Shown here in pieces: positions 62,876 through 64,000 of a stretch of 64,000 nt of DNA. The notes below the pieces were generated by a model. That model had not been told where the DNA came from. It worked only from the letters and a program-made list of their open reading frames with translations, and ran no database searches. Source of the stretch: Verrucomicrobiales bacterium (GTDB lineage Bacteria > Verrucomicrobiota > Verrucomicrobiia > Verrucomicrobiales > SLCJ01); the NCBI GenBank assembly GCA_024636835.1, contig JAGXGH010000028.1, positions 1 through 64,000 of the forward strand. Direction: 5' to 3'. The first letter of the stretch is position 1. Each line of letters starts with the position of its first letter. The position numbers were made by a program, and so were the translations under genes.

Positions 62876-64000
62876 ATGAAGTATTCCTTTTCTAGCACCG
62901 TTTGCCTACTGGTATTTACCACGCTGGCCTCCGCCTTCGCCGAGAAACCGAACGTTTTGTTCTTTTTTACTGACGACCAACGACACGACACCATCCACGC
63001 GCTGGGCAATGAGTCGATCCGCACACCGAATATCGACAGTCTCGTGGAAAACGGGGTGGCGTTCACCAATGCCTACATCATGGGCGGCTCCTCGCCGGCA
63101 GTGTGTTCTCCGTCGCGTGCCTGCTTGTTCAGCGGACTCACCTTGTGGAACGTCGAGAATCAAGGTCCCTATGGTTATGAGATCTCGGAGAAATACAAAA
63201 CCATGCCGGAAGTGTTTCGCGACAATGGCTACGTGACTTTTGGCACGGGTAAGAACGAGCCCGGCATAAAAGGACACTTCAACCGATCATTCAGTACAGG
63301 CGATAAGATCCTATTCAAAGGCATGACTCGGAGCCAGTTCAGCATGCAATTGTATGCGTATTCGCCTACCAATGATTACTCGAAAGCGAATCGAGTAACC
63401 TACAGCGGAAAGCACTCGGCGGAAGTGTATGCCGATGCCTGCATCAAATTCCTTGAGTCGCAAAAGGACAGCAACAAGCCTTTCTTTGCTTACCTCGCCT
63501 TCCAAACCCCGCACGACCCACGTCAGGCACCTCCGGCTTATCACGAGTCCTACGATGCCGCCAAAATGAAGCTGCCCGTTCCCTTCATGCCGCAGCATCC
63601 CTTCGACAATGGTATGCTGAAAATCCGTGACGAAAAGCTCGCGCCGTTCCCGCGCACGGAAGCCGTGATCCAGAAACATATGGCGGATTACTATGCCACG
63701 ATATCTCACACCGATGATCAAATTGGCCGTGTGTTAAAGGCGCTCGAGAAGACCGGCTTCGCCGAAAACACCATTGTGGTTTTCGCTTCAGACAACGGCC
63801 TCGGAATGGGAAATCATGGCTTGATGGGAAAACAGAATGTCTATGAGCACTCTGTTCGCGTGCCCTTGATCATCACAGGCCCGGGAATTCCGAAAGGAGA
63901 AATTCGTGAACAGCTCTGCTACATCTACGATCTCTATCCGACGCTGTGTGAGCGTGCAGGCCTAAAGACTCCGGAGACTGTGCAATTCAAGAGCCTCAAT
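62876..64000 (+). CDS. Sulfatase (3' end cut by window edge)
   Basis: An open frame of 375 codons from ATG 62876 runs off the right edge. Signal peptide MKYSFSSTVCLLVFTTLASAFA is followed by KPNVLFFFTDDQRHDT (metal-binding Asp pair) and the formylglycine motif AVCSPSRACLFSG, with Cys77 the residue to be converted. Later motifs PHDP and VVFASDNGLGMGNHGLMGK contribute further metal ligands. It is a family S1-type sulfatase, expected to remove sulfate esters from glycans in the periplasm or outside after activation by a sulfatase-maturating enzyme that is not in the window. It follows the GH2 gene directly. Confidence 0.93.
   Translation, partial: MKYSFSSTVCLLVFTTLASAFAEKPNVLFFFTDDQRHDTIHALGNESIRTPNIDSLVENGVAFTNAYIMGGSSPAVCSPSRACLFSGLTLWNVENQGPYGYEISEKYKTMPEVFRDNGYVTFGTGKNEPGIKGHFNRSFSTGDKILFKGMTRSQFSMQLYAYSPTNDYSKANRVTYSGKHSAEVYADACIKFLESQKDSNKPFFAYLAFQTPHDPRQAPPAYHESYDAAKMKLPVPFMPQHPFDNGMLKIRDEKLAPFPRTEAVIQKHMADYYATISHTDDQIGRVLKALEKTGFAENTIVVFASDNGLGMGNHGLMGKQNVYEHSVRVPLIITGPGIPKGEIREQLCYIYDLYPTLCERAGLKTPETVQFKSLN

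Overview
The window is a 64 kb piece of a chromosome that most resembles a free-living, probably marine, member of the Verrucomicrobiota. This is inferred from content, not from a marker gene: a PEP-CTERM protein with a C-terminal arginine tail, Gfo/Idh/MocA oxidoreductases and an aldo/keto reductase behind twin-arginine leaders, a GYF_2-dispanin protein, a formylglycine sulfatase next to a GH2 enzyme, and many short palindromic repeats between genes. There is no rRNA, tRNA, CRISPR array, transposase or integrase that I can see.

Layout. 1-6.9 kb: envelope and sugar genes, namely a GT4 glycosyltransferase cut by the left edge, small membrane proteins, an AstE/AspA-like zinc deacylase, an SH3 lipoprotein, an RmlD-like reductase and a GT39-type membrane glycosyltransferase. 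6.9-9.3 kb: a SEC-C protein between two intergenic stretches rich in hairpins, with a 14-bp direct repeat on each side. 9.3-12 kb: a GH63/MGH1-type glucosidase, divergent from the next block. 12.1-29.1 kb: one long co-directional block of eight genes: a large unknown exported protein, MoxR ATPase, DUF58 protein, two VWA membrane proteins, a DUF4175-like coiled-coil membrane protein, a DUF4159 protein with four consecutive cysteines, and a 1359-residue protein that joins HEAT-like repeats, a thioredoxin-like CxxC domain and a CcdA/DsbD membrane domain. I regard this block as the best candidate for an undescribed system: an envelope AAA+/VWA machine with its own thiol-redox module.

29.1-31.2 kb: a MYG1-like hydrolase and a PIN-TRAM protein. 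31.3-35.7 kb: a zinc-uptake type operon (histidine-rich outer-membrane porin, ZnuA-like binding protein, a small unknown protein, ATPase with a His/Cys-rich N-terminus, permease) behind a 7-1-7 palindrome that looks like a Fur-family (Zur) operator. 35.8-37.3 kb: a repeat-filled stretch enclosing a truncated Wzz-like gene. 37.3-40.3 kb: an unknown exported protein, a PduO-type cobalamin adenosyltransferase and a DUF3592 protein. 40.4-47 kb: a TetR-controlled tripartite RND efflux operon. 47.3-53.7 kb: small exported proteins (PEP-CTERM, a membrane/coiled-coil protein, a cytochrome b562-like protein), a Gfo/Idh/MocA gene broken by an in-frame TAA, a three-domain FKBP protein, a PPP-type phosphatase and a membrane protein. 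53.8-64 kb: a carbohydrate-use region (aldo/keto reductase, second Gfo/Idh/MocA enzyme, beta-helix enzyme with golvesin-like C-terminus, DUF4419 protein, GH2 glycosidase, sulfatase cut by the right edge).

At least four families of dispersed non-coding repeats recur in the window: an 85-bp palindrome (2 copies), a ~105-140-bp element starting with ATACCAAxTCTTGGTAT (3 copies), a cluster of CAACCCC/GGGGTTG palindromes with two opposed copies of a longer unit, and an AAGGAGCG hairpin (3 copies). They occupy gene borders and in several cases decide which start codon is credible. Product calls rest on motifs read by eye; no database search was possible.
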